Shown here: piece by piece, positions 50,528 through 59,479 of the stretch
How the letters are laid out: each line of letters begins with the position of its first letter
How positions within the stretch are numbered: the stretch's first letter is position 1
Assembly: GCA_903915955.1 (NCBI GenBank)
Contig: CAIWUU010000121.1
Span: 1-59,479 of the forward strand
Direction: 5' to 3'
Length of the DNA: 59,479 nt
DNA from: an uncultured Chlorobiaceae bacterium
GTDB lineage: Bacteria; Bacteroidota; Chlorobiia; Chlorobiales; Chlorobiaceae
Program-made: the position numbers and the translations under genes
Notes under the pieces: model-generated
Database searches by the model: none
The model's input: only the letters and a program-made list of their open reading frames with translations
Told to the model about the DNA's origin: nothing

Positions 50528-50709
50528 GCTTTCCTGTTCCAGCAATACCTGTGATATCTGAGGTTCTTGATGCGCAAGCAGTTATCAACTGGTTTTCGCT
50601 TGTTTTTTAGATGATCAATACCTATCTGTTGATAGAGTACGAATTTTACGGTTATTCACGAATGACAAAGTATCAAATTCTCAAGGATTCATTGTAAAGC
50701 ATATTTTCA

Positions 50710-51657
50710 ATGCAAAAGTATTCCTCTCTCGACTTTTCTGTCTCCCGCCGCCCCTCTTTTGTGGTCAATACACTGCTGTTGATCACCATTATGCTGCTTT
50801 ATCCACTTGCAGGAGCATTGCTTTTATCTCTGTTCAATGGTGGTTTCCAGCAGAGCACATCACTTTTGCATCCGGACCGCAGTATGATTCCCTTGCTGCG
50901 CATGGTGCAGTCAGTCGGACAAATACTCATGCTTGCCCTGCCGGTTATTCTCCTTGCCGCCTTGCATACGGGCAGAAAAAATCCGTTGAGTCTGGACAGT
51001 ATGGCTTTTTTGGGAATACGCAGAGGTGTTGATGTTGGTTCAGTCGCTCTTGCTGTGGTCGGTATTTTTTTGCTTCAGCCGCTTTTGTATACCATAACAG
51101 CTCTCCAGGATCTCTATCTCTGGCAATCTCTTGGTGAGGCGGGAGCAGAGGTGGTTCGTCAACGTACTATGATGGATTCTTTTATCAAGGAGCTGGCGTT
51201 AGTGCGCTCTTTTCCCGAGTTTCTGCTTGTTGCCTTTGTTCTTGCCCTTACTCCGGCAGTTTGTGAAGAGTTGCTTTTCAGAGGGTACATTCAGCAGAAT
51301 TACACTCAATCAATGTCGTCTGGAGGCGCGGTGCTTTTGACGGCTTTGGTTTTTGCTTTTTTTCATTTGAGCACAGCAAATCTGCTTCCTCTTGCTTTGC
51401 TTGGGTGGTATATTGGCTATATTTTCAGCAAAACAGGTAATTTGGCAGTTCCTTTTTTTGCCCATCTGGTAAACAATCTTGCAGCTCTGCTTTTCCTTAT
51501 GTTTGCTGAAGGTGCAGATTCGTTAATGGTGTTGTGGGTTGAGCCTCTGGTGAGAGCACCCTGGTGGTGGCTGGTTGTTGCGGTGAGCTCATTGCTGTTT
51601 GTTATGATTATCCTGCGTTTTTCCTCTTCGTTGCCATCAAAGAATGATGTATTGTAA
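50710..51657 (+). CDS. CPBP family intramembrane metalloprotease
   Basis: This 315-residue membrane protein has about eight hydrophobic spans and the CPBP (CAAX/bacteriocin-processing) motifs: EELLFRGYIQ (Glu186, Glu187, Arg191), FAFFHLS (His219) and FAHLVNN (His252, Asn256). Members cleave or process membrane-bound substrates; the substrate here is unknown. It precedes cdsA by 39 bp on the same strand, so an envelope-lipid operon is plausible. Confidence 0.87.
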   Translation: MQKYSSLDFSVSRRPSFVVNTLLLITIMLLYPLAGALLLSLFNGGFQQSTSLLHPDRSMIPLLRMVQSVGQILMLALPVILLAALHTGRKNPLSLDSMAFLGIRRGVDVGSVALAVVGIFLLQPLLYTITALQDLYLWQSLGEAGAEVVRQRTMMDSFIKELALVRSFPEFLLVAFVLALTPAVCEELLFRGYIQQNYTQSMSSGGAVLLTALVFAFFHLSTANLLPLALLGWYIGYIFSKTGNLAVPFFAHLVNNLAALLFLMFAEGADSLMVLWVEPLVRAPWWWLVVAVSSLLFVMIILRFSSSLPSKNDVL

Positions 51658-51696
51658 AAAAGATATCGGGATGATGAGTTGATTAAAAGGTGATGT

Positions 51697-52518
51697 ATGG
51701 GCAAGCTCTTGAGTGTTAATTTATTACAGAGGGTCATTGTGGCTCTGATAGGTATTCCTCTGCTGTTGTGGGTGATCGGAAGCGGTGGAATTCTCTTTTT
51801 TTCTTTTTTTTCCCTGCTGGCGCTGTTGGCCGTCTTTGAATTCCATCGTCTTGCACTGCAAAAGGCGCATCCGCCTCCACTTTGGGTTGTGTTGGTGATA
51901 ACGCTGCTCTTCCAGGTGAACTTCTATCTGCACTATGCTGAGGTATGGGAGTTGCTGCTTGCAGTTTTGCTTGCGCTGATGGTCATGGAGCTCTTTTTGA
52001 AAGAGGGGTCTCCATTGCTCAATCTCGGAGCTGTACTTCCTGGTTTGCTCTATGTTAATCTCTCTTTTGGTTCACTCTTGCGGCTGCGTCTTGAATCTCC
52101 ACACCAAAACGGAGAGATCATGGTATTTCTCATGTTTGTTTGTGTGTGGGGCGCTGATATTTTTGCCTATTTTGGCGGGAGCACATTAGGCGGCAAGTTC
52201 ATTCACCGCAAATTGTTTGAGCGTCTGAGCCCCAACAAGACGTGGGAAGGTTTTTTGTCAGGGTTGATTGGAAGCATGTCTGCGGCTCTTGTTTACGGGA
52301 GTTTTGTTCCGCAATTGCCCCTGATGACAGCATTGTTAACTGGAGTCCTGATCGGCCTGGCAAGTCCGGCTGGCGATCTTGTTGAGTCCATGTTTAAAAG
52401 AGATGCGGGGGTAAAAGATTCTTCCGGTCTGATTCCCGGTCACGGGGGGGTGCTTGATCGTTTTGACACTATCATGTTTGTGTCGCCATTTATCTATTTT
52501 ATTACGTTTTACCTCTGA
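51697..52518 (+). CDS. cdsA: Phosphatidate cytidylyltransferase
   Basis: CdsA (273 aa) makes CDP-diacylglycerol from phosphatidate and CTP, the branch point of phospholipid synthesis. Several hydrophobic spans precede the C-terminal signature SMFKRDAGVKDSSGLIPGHGG then VLDRFDTIMF, which matches the family pattern in full. An alternative start downstream of 51697 is possible, but MGKLLSVNLLQRVIVALIGIP is typical. Confidence 0.93.
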   Translation: MGKLLSVNLLQRVIVALIGIPLLLWVIGSGGILFFSFFSLLALLAVFEFHRLALQKAHPPPLWVVLVITLLFQVNFYLHYAEVWELLLAVLLALMVMELFLKEGSPLLNLGAVLPGLLYVNLSFGSLLRLRLESPHQNGEIMVFLMFVCVWGADIFAYFGGSTLGGKFIHRKLFERLSPNKTWEGFLSGLIGSMSAALVYGSFVPQLPLMTALLTGVLIGLASPAGDLVESMFKRDAGVKDSSGLIPGHGGVLDRFDTIMFVSPFIYFITFYL

Positions 52519-52650
52519 ACTATACATGAATGAGAGGCGCCTTGTACGGTATGGAAGCCAAATGTTTTTTATATTAGCAGCAGACAAATTCGTGATGAGA
52601 AGAGACTTAAACTCCATTTTGGAGTATTAACCGCAAGAGGTTGTGCCATA

Positions 52651-53121
52651 ATGAAAATTGAAAGCCTTCTTTCCGAGGGATATATCGCTTTGAATCTGGA
52701 ACTCTCCCTAAAAAGTCAGGTGATTGAGAGAATGCTCTCTATCGTGGTCGATCACCCCGCAGTAACAGATATTGTAAAGCTTCGGGGAGATGTGCTTAAG
52801 CGTGAGCATGATATGTCGACAGGTATTGGCAAGACATTAGCTCTGCCTCATGCAAAGAGTTCCGGTGTGATGCGGCCTGTTTTGGCTCTTGCCACCCTTC
52901 TGAGAGAGATTGATTTTGATTCCATTGATCATGAACCGGTAAAGATTGTTTTTCTTCTGGCAACTCCCGAGGAGATGCTTGCAGAGCATCTGAAGCTCCT
53001 TGGACGCATTACGAAGCTGGCAGGGCGAGAAGATTTTCGCCAGAGACTTGTTCTTGCACAATCACCAGAAGAGGTTATTGAGCTTTTCAGGATAGAGGAA
53101 AAAGATTTTCCGCAGATATAA
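52651..53121 (+). CDS. PTS EIIA-Ntr-like domain protein
   Basis: This 156-residue protein is a PTS IIA type 2 domain (fructose/nitrogen-regulatory family). The phosphorylatable histidine is His67 in [20 protein letters not shown]. Without sugar EIIBC neighbours it is more likely a regulator of the PtsN kind than a transporter part. It begins 132 bp after cdsA and stops 2 bp before hisS, so it is coupled to hisS. Confidence 0.85.
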   Translation: MKIESLLSEGYIALNLELSLKSQVIERMLSIVVDHPAVTDIVKLRGDVLKREHDMSTGIGKTLALPHAKSSGVMRPVLALATLLREIDFDSIDHEPVKIVFLLATPEEMLAEHLKLLGRITKLAGREDFRQRLVLAQSPEEVIELFRIEEKDFPQI

Positions 53122-53123
53122 TT

Positions 53124-54413
53124 ATGTCGCAATACCAGTCGGTCAAGGGCACCCGGGATATCTTTCCTGAAGAGGCTGCTCAGTGGAGTTATGTTGAAAC
53201 TATTGTTCACAGGCTCGCCGCTCTTTACGGGTTTCGTGAGATACGGATTCCAATTTTCGAGTATACAGAGCTTTTTCAGAGAGGAATTGGTTCGACAACG
53301 GACATCGTTGGCAAAGAGATGTTTTCCTTTCAGCCTGATCCGAAAGGCCGCTCCATCACGTTGCGTCCAGAGATGACAGCGGGTGTCATGAGAGCCGCAA
53401 TGCAAAAAAATCTCTTCTCATTGGCTCCTGTTCACAAGTTGTTCTACATTGGAGAGCTGTTTCGCAAGGAGAGGCCACAGGCGGGGCGTCAGCGTCAGTT
53501 TTCACAGTTTGGAGCGGAACTCCTTGGAGTCTCCTCGCCTGCGGCTGTTGCTGAAGTTATTACCCTGATGATGCAGGTCTTCCAGTCGCTTGGGCTCAAA
53601 GGGCTCAAACTCAGGATCAATACCCTTGGTGACAGTGAAGACAGGCTAAGGTTCAGGGAGGCCTTGCAGGCATGGTTTGCCCCTTTTCATGACATTCTTG
53701 ACGAAGCATCAAAAGAGAGACTTGAAAAAAATCCTTTGAGGATTCTCGATTCAAAAAATCCGGCGATGCAAGAGCTTGTTGCCGGGGCTCCGAGGCTGTA
53801 CGATTATCTCAAAGAGTCTTCGCTGCAGGATTTCAGGAAAGTGCTCTTCTATCTTGAAGAGCGTGGTATTGCTTATGAAATTGATCATCGTCTTGTTCGA
53901 GGACTTGATTATTACTGTCATACGGCCTTTGAAGTTACCAGTTCAGAGCTTGGCGCCCAGGATGCAATAGGGGGAGGAGGACGTTACGATGCACTTGCCA
54001 GAGAGCTTGGCAGTTCTGCGGATGTGCCAGCCTCAGGCTTTGCGGTAGGCATCGAAAGGCTGCTTATAACGATGGAAAAACAGGGACTTCTGGCGACAAT
54101 TCCTTCAGATGCGCCGGTTGTTTATCTTGTTGTACAGCAGCAGGATCTTGCTGATCATGGCATGCAGATTGCCTGGCAATTACGTGAGGCTGGTATCAAG
54201 ACAGAGATCGATTTGGCAGGAAGGAGTATGAAAGCGCAGATGAGAGAGGCCAACAGGATAAATGCCGCTTATGCGCTATTTCTTGGAGCTACAGAATATG
54301 AGACTGGCCACTATTCACTGAAAAATCTGGTAACCTCTGAGCAGACAACGCTCACACTGGAGGCAATACTTCAGTTTCTGCATGAACAGGGAGCACAAAA
54401 ATGTTGTAGCTGA
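53124..54413 (+). CDS. hisS: Histidyl-tRNA synthetase
   Basis: HisRS (429 aa) is a class II synthetase. Motif 1 region [22 protein letters not shown], motif 2 [20 protein letters not shown] (about 113-132), the HisA motif [15 protein letters not shown] and motif 3 [10 protein letters not shown] are all visible, followed by a C-terminal anticodon-binding domain (about 330-420). The start ATG at 53124 follows the upstream stop by 2 bp. The ATG is in [12 protein letters not shown]. Confidence 0.95.
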   Translation: MSQYQSVKGTRDIFPEEAAQWSYVETIVHRLAALYGFREIRIPIFEYTELFQRGIGSTTDIVGKEMFSFQPDPKGRSITLRPEMTAGVMRAAMQKNLFSLAPVHKLFYIGELFRKERPQAGRQRQFSQFGAELLGVSSPAAVAEVITLMMQVFQSLGLKGLKLRINTLGDSEDRLRFREALQAWFAPFHDILDEASKERLEKNPLRILDSKNPAMQELVAGAPRLYDYLKESSLQDFRKVLFYLEERGIAYEIDHRLVRGLDYYCHTAFEVTSSELGAQDAIGGGGRYDALARELGSSADVPASGFAVGIERLLITMEKQGLLATIPSDAPVVYLVVQQQDLADHGMQIAWQLREAGIKTEIDLAGRSMKAQMREANRINAAYALFLGATEYETGHYSLKNLVTSEQTTLTLEAILQFLHEQGAQKCCS

Positions 54414-54476
54414 AATTTTTTACTGATATAATAGCCTGACAGCCGTTATTTAATATTTCATCTGAGGTGAAATACT

Positions 54477-56198
54477 TTACCCGACTTCCACTACATGCTG
54501 CAACTCCCACATCCTCCGATAAAGCCCATCTGCGGCCATCAACTCCCCATGCACACCCTGCTCGACAATATTTCCCTTCTCAAGCACAAGAATCCGGTCA
54601 TACTGCTCCATCGCCTTTAGCCGGTGCGTAATTGTTATCAGCGTCTTCCCCGCACTGATGGCGTTCAGGGTCTGGGTCACCTCTCTCTCCGTCACACCGT
54701 CGAGGTTGGCGGTTGCCTCATCAAGAATCATGATCGGCGCACTCTGCAGCAGAATGCGGGCGATGGCTATGCGCTGGCGCTCTCCTCCGCTTAGTTTCAT
54801 GCCGTGCTGGCCGCACCATTCGTCGAGTTTTGTGGTGAAGTGGCTTAGCCCGGCGGCGGTGAGCGCTTTTTTGAGATCGTCGTCAGTGGCCTCAGGTGCA
54901 GCAAGGGTCAGGTTTTCGCGGATGGTTTCGGCGAAAAGGTAGGTTTTTTGAGAGACGAGGGCAATGTTGCGCCGCAGCTCTTCGGGGTCAAAGAGGCTGA
55001 TGTTCTGCCCGCCGATAGAAATACTCCCTTTGCTGCTGTTCCAGAAGCGCATGAAGAGCGAGGTGATGGTCGATTTTCCTGCTCCGCTTGGGCCGACGAT
55101 GGCGATGTGCTCTCCCGGAAGAACGGTGAAGGTAAGCTGGTCGAGTGCTTTTGTGGTGCTGCCGGGGTAGGTGAAGCTGAGCGATTCTGCCTTGATGGTA
55201 TGGTCAGTCGGAAAGGGTAGTGGAGTGGCCGGGGCGACAGTTTCCGGTTTGGCATCGAGAATTTCAAAGAGGCGCTCCCCGGCGTGCTGGTCGGCTTCGA
55301 GGTGCTTGAGGGTGGATGGCAGCGGGAGAAAAGGCTCAAACGAGGCCATGACGGCAAGGGTGATGACGGTGAGTGAAATCCCGTTGACCGCTCCAGTGGA
55401 GATTGAGGGAATGAGCGTCCAGAGAATGGCGATGAGGGCGCCATTCATGAGGAGGCCGGTGAGTGATTCGTGCAGCCCTTCAATGATGGCGTTTTTTCTC
55501 TGGAGCTGCAGCTTGCCGGTCTCAGCGTTATGCATGGCGGTGAGATGTGCCGGTAGTTTTCCGTAGAGTTGCAGCTCTCCGATGCCCTGGAAGAGGTCGA
55601 GCGCCAGCTCCTGCTGCTCAGCCTTGTAGTTCATGATGCCGACCGAGACGCCTCGGCTCAACTGTTTGGTGAGGAGCGGCACACCGATTCCGGCAAGAGT
55701 GTGGAATAAGAGGATGAGTAGCGCGGCCTGCATAGAGTAGATGCCGAGGAGAACCCACATCAGCACGGCAACAAGCAGCGCGGTGAGCGGTGGGCCGAGA
55801 ACTCTGGTGTAGATGTTTTCGAGGCTCTGGATGTCGTCAACAACCCGTTGCAGCAGGTCGCCGCTCTTGAAGTGCATGAGGCGTGCCGGTGCGAGGGGCT
55901 CAATGGCATCGTAAAACCAGAGTCGGAGTTTTGCGAGGATTCTGAAGGTGATATTGTGAGAGATGAGCCGTTCTGCATATCGGAATACTCCCCGTGCAAG
56001 GCCGAAAAAGCGCACGCCGACGATGCCAAGCTGCAGCGTCACCATCGGTGGTTGCATGGCCGCCTTGGCGATGATGTAAGCCGAGGTCATCAGGAGGCCG
56101 ATGCCGCTGCCAGTGGTGGCAAAGCCGATGAGTGCTGCGAGGGCCATCCACCAGAAGTATGGTTTGACCAGTCCTGTCAAGCGAAATAAGGTTTTCAT
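54477..56198 (-). CDS. cydC: Thiol reductant ABC exporter subunit CydC
   Basis: This 573-residue half-ABC transporter pairs with CydD to export cysteine or glutathione to the periplasm, needed for cytochrome bd assembly in E. coli. The ATPase domain has Walker A GPSGAGKST, LSGGERQRIAIARI and MILDEATANLDG, with ITHRLKAME as H-loop. The frame runs upstream to 56276 within cydD, but the ATG at 56198 (MKTLFRLTGLVKPYFWW) is the natural start and overlaps the cydD stop by 4 bp, a sign of coupling. The N-terminal six-helix domain is complete. Confidence 0.9.
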   Translation of the reverse strand: MKTLFRLTGLVKPYFWWMALAALIGFATTGSGIGLLMTSAYIIAKAAMQPPMVTLQLGIVGVRFFGLARGVFRYAERLISHNITFRILAKLRLWFYDAIEPLAPARLMHFKSGDLLQRVVDDIQSLENIYTRVLGPPLTALLVAVLMWVLLGIYSMQAALLILLFHTLAGIGVPLLTKQLSRGVSVGIMNYKAEQQELALDLFQGIGELQLYGKLPAHLTAMHNAETGKLQLQRKNAIIEGLHESLTGLLMNGALIAILWTLIPSISTGAVNGISLTVITLAVMASFEPFLPLPSTLKHLEADQHAGERLFEILDAKPETVAPATPLPFPTDHTIKAESLSFTYPGSTTKALDQLTFTVLPGEHIAIVGPSGAGKSTITSLFMRFWNSSKGSISIGGQNISLFDPEELRRNIALVSQKTYLFAETIRENLTLAAPEATDDDLKKALTAAGLSHFTTKLDEWCGQHGMKLSGGERQRIAIARILLQSAPIMILDEATANLDGVTEREVTQTLNAISAGKTLITITHRLKAMEQYDRILVLEKGNIVEQGVHGELMAADGLYRRMWELQHVVEVG

Positions 56199-57934
56199 GA
56201 TTCTCTCTCCTGTTGCAGAAGCAGGCTGTCGTGGTAAAAGCCTCCGTTGACCATCAGCTCCTCGTGGGTACCGCACTGGGTGATTTTTCCCCCGCTGACC
56301 ACAATGATCTGTTCGGCTGAGCGTATGGTTTCGAGACGGTGGGCAATGATGACCGTGGTTCTCCCTTTCATCAGCTCCTGGATGGAGCGGCGCAGGGCGG
56401 CTTCGAGTTCAGGGTCAGTGTGCGAGGTTGGTTCGTCGAGAACCAGCAGCGGAGCGTTTTTCAGGAAGGCGCGGGCAAGCGCCACCCGTTGCGCCTCTCC
56501 GCCGCTAAGCCGTGCTCCCTCTTCGCCAATCATGGTCTCAAGTCCATCGGGCAGCGTCATGACAAAGCTGGTGAGGCCAGTCTTTTTCAGAGCGCGCTCC
56601 ATCTCCTCTGCTGAAGCCTCCGGACGCGCAAGGAGGATATTCTCCCTCAGTGTAGCGTTGAAGAGGTAAGGGTGCTGTGGAACCCAGGAAATTTGCCTGT
56701 GCCAATCCTCAAGCGGGATGTCATGAATCGGGTTGCCGTCGATGGTGATGCGGCCTTCACCGGGCACCTGAAAGCGGAGAAGCAGGTTGATCAGGGTGCT
56801 CTTTCCCGCGCCGCTCGGGCCAATGATGGCGGTAGTTTTACCCGCAGGAATGGTGGCATTGATCCCCTCCAGCGCCGGTTGCACTCCTCCGGGATAGGTG
56901 TAGCTCACGTCACTGAAGAGAATGGGCCGCTTTCCGGCGCTCTCCTGCACGGCAAAGGCAGGCTTCTGCACAGAAACAGGGGAGCTTTGATCGAGGATGG
57001 CAAAGATCTCTTTTGAAGCGCTGACCCCCTCCATACCAGCATGAAATTTAGTGCCGAGCTGGCGAAGCGGGAGGTAGAAGTCGGGTGTGAGTATCAGCAC
57101 AAAAAGCGCATGCTGAAAGGTGAGCTGACCAGCCATAAGCCGGAGCCCGATACCGACAGCAATAATGGCGGTGCCGATAGTACCCACCAGCTCAAGTGTC
57201 AGGGAGGAGAGAAATGCTACTTTCAGCACGCGCATGGTGGCGTGGCGGAAAGTTTCGCCCGACTCTTCGATGGCATCGTGCTGCCGTTTGCTCTGCGCAA
57301 AAAGTTTCAGGGTTGGCAAACCTTGCAGCACATCAAGGAAAAAGCCGCTCATCCGGCTCATGGTTTTCCACTGTTTTTCAGTCATGGCGCTGGCTGATTT
57401 CCCGATCAGGATCATAAAGAGGGGAATAAGGGGTGCGGTGCCGAGCAAAATGCTGCCGGAGATCGGGTCGCCGGGCAGGATGGTGCCAGCAATAAGGAGC
57501 GGCGTGAAGAGGGCAAAAAAGATCTGAGGGATGTACTGGCTGTAGTAGGCATCGAGCGCTTCAACCCCCTTCAAGAGAGTAGTGCTGAGCCGTCCGCTTT
57601 GTACCGATTTAGCATAGATCGGCCCGAGCGCCCCGACCGTGCTGGTGAGCTTGGTGAACACTTTCCCGCGAATGATCAGCGTGCCACGGTTTGCTTCAGT
57701 ATGCGAGAACCAGTTGAAGGTCATCCGCAGGGTGCTGAAGAGCGCAAAAAGGCTGAGCGGCAGGAGGAGCCTCTCCATACCGCTTTTCTGGATAAAGGCG
57801 CTGTCGATCACCTGGCTGAGGTAGTAAGCCTGGGCAATCAGCATTGCGGCAGCAAGAATTCCCGATATGATCGAAACGATAAAGGGCCTCCGTTCTTCTT
57901 TTAGTAACTGAAAGAGGCGCCGGTCAATATTCAT
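56195..57934 (-). CDS. cydD: Thiol reductant ABC exporter subunit CydD
   Basis: This 579-residue half-ABC transporter has an N-terminal transmembrane domain with FHAGMEGVSASKEIFAILDQ at its end and an ATPase domain with Walker A GPSGAGKST, LSGGEAQRVALARA, LLVLDEPTSHTDPE and HRLETIRSAE. Partner of CydC (see 54477-56198), expressed from the same minus-strand message. CydDC occurs in obligate anaerobes together with cytochrome bd, where it may help oxygen tolerance; no cyd oxidase gene is in this window. Confidence 0.9.
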   Translation of the reverse strand: MNIDRRLFQLLKEERRPFIVSIISGILAAAMLIAQAYYLSQVIDSAFIQKSGMERLLLPLSLFALFSTLRMTFNWFSHTEANRGTLIIRGKVFTKLTSTVGALGPIYAKSVQSGRLSTTLLKGVEALDAYYSQYIPQIFFALFTPLLIAGTILPGDPISGSILLGTAPLIPLFMILIGKSASAMTEKQWKTMSRMSGFFLDVLQGLPTLKLFAQSKRQHDAIEESGETFRHATMRVLKVAFLSSLTLELVGTIGTAIIAVGIGLRLMAGQLTFQHALFVLILTPDFYLPLRQLGTKFHAGMEGVSASKEIFAILDQSSPVSVQKPAFAVQESAGKRPILFSDVSYTYPGGVQPALEGINATIPAGKTTAIIGPSGAGKSTLINLLLRFQVPGEGRITIDGNPIHDIPLEDWHRQISWVPQHPYLFNATLRENILLARPEASAEEMERALKKTGLTSFVMTLPDGLETMIGEEGARLSGGEAQRVALARAFLKNAPLLVLDEPTSHTDPELEAALRRSIQELMKGRTTVIIAHRLETIRSAEQIIVVSGGKITQCGTHEELMVNGGFYHDSLLLQQERES

Positions 57935-58139
57935 GGTTCATGCGTGTTCGTTGTTCTGGAAAATGGTTAGCAGTGTACATAATAAAAGGGTTTGATGCAA
58001 TTGGTGCGGCTTGTATGGAAATGGTTTCCGGGCGCAATGAGTTCCCAGCATGCTACAACGCGGTATGCTAATGAATTTGCTTCTCTGTTTTCCATTTTTT
58101 TGTGTTTTTGTAAATCTTGTTTTATAAAAAGCAGCATAT

Positions 58140-58405
58140 TCAGTACCCGCACTTTGTGGAAACTCTTCTTCGTCAATCAACTGCGCAACGCCAGCGCCCT
58201 CCATCCAGGCCTGGTTGAAAACACCATTGAGCTTTCCGCAAAAGGGGATTTTATTATCAAATCAGAATACACCTTTGAAATAAGCGGAAAAGGGAAAGGG
58301 TTCAACCAAATCAGCGGGGTCGAGAAGAGCTTTGTTGTTGCTGACGACATCGAGACTGGATTTCAGAAAAAAATTCCGCTATGGCTTCTCGGTTTTTTGT
58401 ATTGA
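58140..58405 (+). pseudogene. 3' remnant of an unrecognised protein gene
   Basis: The frame ending in TGA at 58405 reads protein-like from about 58160: NQLRNASALHPGLVENTIEL, then GKGKGFNQISGVEKSFVVADDIE and the end KIPLWLLGFLY. The preceding part of the same frame (57992-58140) is rich in Phe, Cys and Ser and does not look like protein. I read this as the last 80 or so codons of a gene whose 5' part has been lost. I do not recognise the family. Confidence 0.4.
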
Positions 58406-58424
58406 GCTGTACTGTTTTTTCTTG

Positions 58425-58820
58425 TTACTCCTTGTAATATTGCTTGAACTCATCAACTGGCTCCCGATCGGAATAGAGGTAGAGCGAGTTTCCAATGGGG
58501 TCGATTATCGAAAATCCTCTGTCTCCCCAAGGATGGTCTTCAAGCGGCATCGCGATTTGCAATCCAGCCGACACTAATCGTGCATGTTCTGCATCGACAT
58601 CATCAACCTTGAAATTGAGCGTGATTCCTTTGCCACTGCATTCCTGCATGCCCTCTTGTGGGTGCATGAACTGAATCGAAGGGCCGTTACCGCCAATGCG
58701 TAGATTGAGATACCATCCACAGTCAAAGATGGCTTGAGCAGCGAAATGCTGCTCGTAAAAACTGCGGCAGGCATCGACATTTTTTGTGATGAAGCAGGTT
58801 GATAGTTCGATGGTTTTCAT
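58425..58820 (-). CDS. VOC (glyoxalase/bleomycin-resistance) family protein
   Basis: This 131-residue protein has the vicinal-oxygen-chelate fold pattern: STCFITKNVDACRSFYEQHF at the N-terminus, ITLNFKVDDVDAEHARLVSAG (about 66-86) and GDRGFSIIDPIGNSLYLY (about 99-116). Metal ligands are not certain: a conserved Glu is not evident at the C-terminal position, so it may not be a glyoxalase I. It stands alone between the gene remnant and an isolated small ORF. Confidence 0.8.
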   Translation of the reverse strand: MKTIELSTCFITKNVDACRSFYEQHFAAQAIFDCGWYLNLRIGGNGPSIQFMHPQEGMQECSGKGITLNFKVDDVDAEHARLVSAGLQIAMPLEDHPWGDRGFSIIDPIGNSLYLYSDREPVDEFKQYYKE

Positions 58821-58950
58821 GATGTTTTCCTTGCAGAGTGAAACAGAGCTTTTTACGGTAAACGCGATGATCCGACATATTGCCCGGTAATTCTTGATTA
58901 TTCGACAGGGCGTTGACCGTTAAGTTTGATCTCCTGATGGAGTTCCAGTG

Positions 58951-59133
58951 TCAGTGTTTCGATGATTTGATTTTTATCGGTGAACACAGATATCTCTTTT
59001 TTGTAGCAACTCTTGCACATTTAAGACACAGGAATTTTGGCTCGGAAACAAGAGATGTGATATCATTCACGTTTCCTTCGATATCGTGTTTGTCAAGCTT
59101 GCACAATGTTTTCTTGAGTTTCGTGTTTTTCAT
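58951..59133 (-). CDS. Small protein with CxxC motif, unknown function
   Basis: This 60-residue frame (start ATG at 59133; the open frame extends to 59238) reads MKNTKLKKTLCKLDKHDIEG, then NVNDITSLVSEPKFLCLKCARVATKKRYLC, and a basic end. CLKC plus a third Cys suggests a metal site. The sequence is non-repetitive, basic and protein-like, and I believe related small proteins exist in anaerobes, but I cannot name the family. Confidence 0.6.
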   Translation of the reverse strand: MKNTKLKKTLCKLDKHDIEGNVNDITSLVSEPKFLCLKCARVATKKRYLCSPIKIKSSKH

Positions 59134-59340
59134 GGAGATGTCGTTGAAATTTTTTTTGTGTTGAAAGGTATCGAAAAGATGCTGGCGCGACTGTTGCAAG
59201 AAGCACTGGAACAGGAAACCGTGCATTGCCGTGCTCAAGCTGTCGACAGACTATTCACCCGGCGGAATGCTCCAAAACACCAGTCAGTTCAGAGGAAATT
59301 CAGGTAGCTCGTTTGGCGGGACGGCCATGAACCTGTACGT
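59134..59340. other. Intergenic region with no assignable gene
   Basis: Between the small CxxC protein and the possible insertion-sequence end I see no gene I can support. A plus-strand frame ends at 59307 (…LLQEALEQETVHCRAQAVD…), which has an Arg- and Gln-rich, partly protein-like tail and could be a gene scrap, but it has no clear start. Confidence 0.35.
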
Positions 59341-59479
59341 AGGGTCTGCTGAAAAAGCGCTAAAGCTATATTTTATATTTGATTAAGTCTATATTTTTCA
59401 TATATTTGTGCAGGGAAAATGGAGGAAATAGCCCAAAACCCTTGCACCTGAAAAATAATGTATAAGCGCAAGTTCAAGC
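59341..59479 (+). mobile_element. Possible left end of an insertion sequence (partial)
   Basis: AGGGTCTGCTGAAAAAG at 59340-59356 resembles the terminal inverted repeat of several IS families, and an ATG at 59458 (MYKRKFK…) opens after it and runs off the window in a spacing typical of a transposase leader. The AT-rich leader lies between. The other end is outside the window, so the family is undetermined. Confidence 0.35.

Noticed and set aside
39483-50545. The possibility of a prophage or conjugative element in the AT-rich region.
   Set aside because: No integrase, phage structural or conjugation genes are seen; every gene fits glycan synthesis.
54454-54474. A 7-bp hairpin (TATTTCA/TGAAATA) after hisS.
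   Set aside because: Short, AT-rich and without a T-run, so it is not a convincing terminator.

Overview
The window looks like chromosomal DNA of a green sulfur bacterium (Chlorobiaceae). It carries the three-subunit dark-operative protochlorophyllide reductase genes bchN-bchB-bchL next to a very long ribosomal protein operon, plus a four-subunit group 3b-type [NiFe] hydrogenase. Together with many starts that lack a strong Shine-Dalgarno sequence, this fits Chlorobium or Pelodictyon; a large-genome species rich in mobile elements is my guess and not something the sequence proves.

Layout. Positions 1-15.2 kb (+) hold the merged S10/spc/alpha ribosomal operon: the tail of rpsJ, then rplC to rplQ, with secY, map, infA, rpmJ and rpoA. 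A tRNA-Gly(TCC) gene sits inside it between rplN and rplX, and it ends at a strong hairpin terminator that overlaps the 3' codons of the convergent rsmG. 15-21 kb holds housekeeping genes: rsmG, a GDP-mannose pyrophosphorylase gene, cysS, engB, purA and an MTH1187-family gene. 21.2-25 kb holds bchNBL with a terminator. 25-31 kb holds a nitrilase-fold amidohydrolase, an AzgA-type purine permease, a gamma carbonic anhydrase, a flavin oxidoreductase, an MscS channel and a SlyD-like FKBP. 31.2-35.2 kb (-) holds hydB-hydG-hydD-hydA. 35.3-37.5 kb (-) holds a U32 peptidase gene whose 5' end is interrupted by an ORF-less group II intron of about 799 nt. 37.6-50.5 kb holds an MsbA-type ABC exporter, then an AT-rich polysaccharide island: an FkbM methyltransferase, a fused FkbM-GT4 protein, five GT4 glycosyltransferases and two GT9 glycosyltransferases. 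50.7-54.4 kb holds a CPBP protease, cdsA, an EIIA-Ntr-like protein and hisS. 54.5-57.9 kb (-) holds cydD-cydC. The last 1.5 kb has a gene remnant, a VOC protein, a small CxxC protein and a possible insertion-sequence end.

How it works together. The first third is translation and secretion machinery in one transcription unit, followed by bacteriochlorophyll synthesis in the dark. The hydrogenase would couple H2 to NAD(P)H in the cytoplasm. GDP-mannose synthesis, MsbA, the GT4/GT9 enzymes and cdsA all serve the cell envelope.

The most notable items are: (1) the group II intron, recognised by a 34-nt domain V, a domain VI with a bulged A, a GTGCG 5' end and a perfect 6-bp EBS1-IBS1 match, whose 3' splice site lies so that splicing would create an in-frame ATG upstream of the U32 coding region; (2) a hydrogenase large subunit that stops exactly after DPCxSCxVH, with no C-terminal peptide to cleave; (3) the FkbM-GT4 fusion; and (4) a terminator hairpin encoded in coding sequence.
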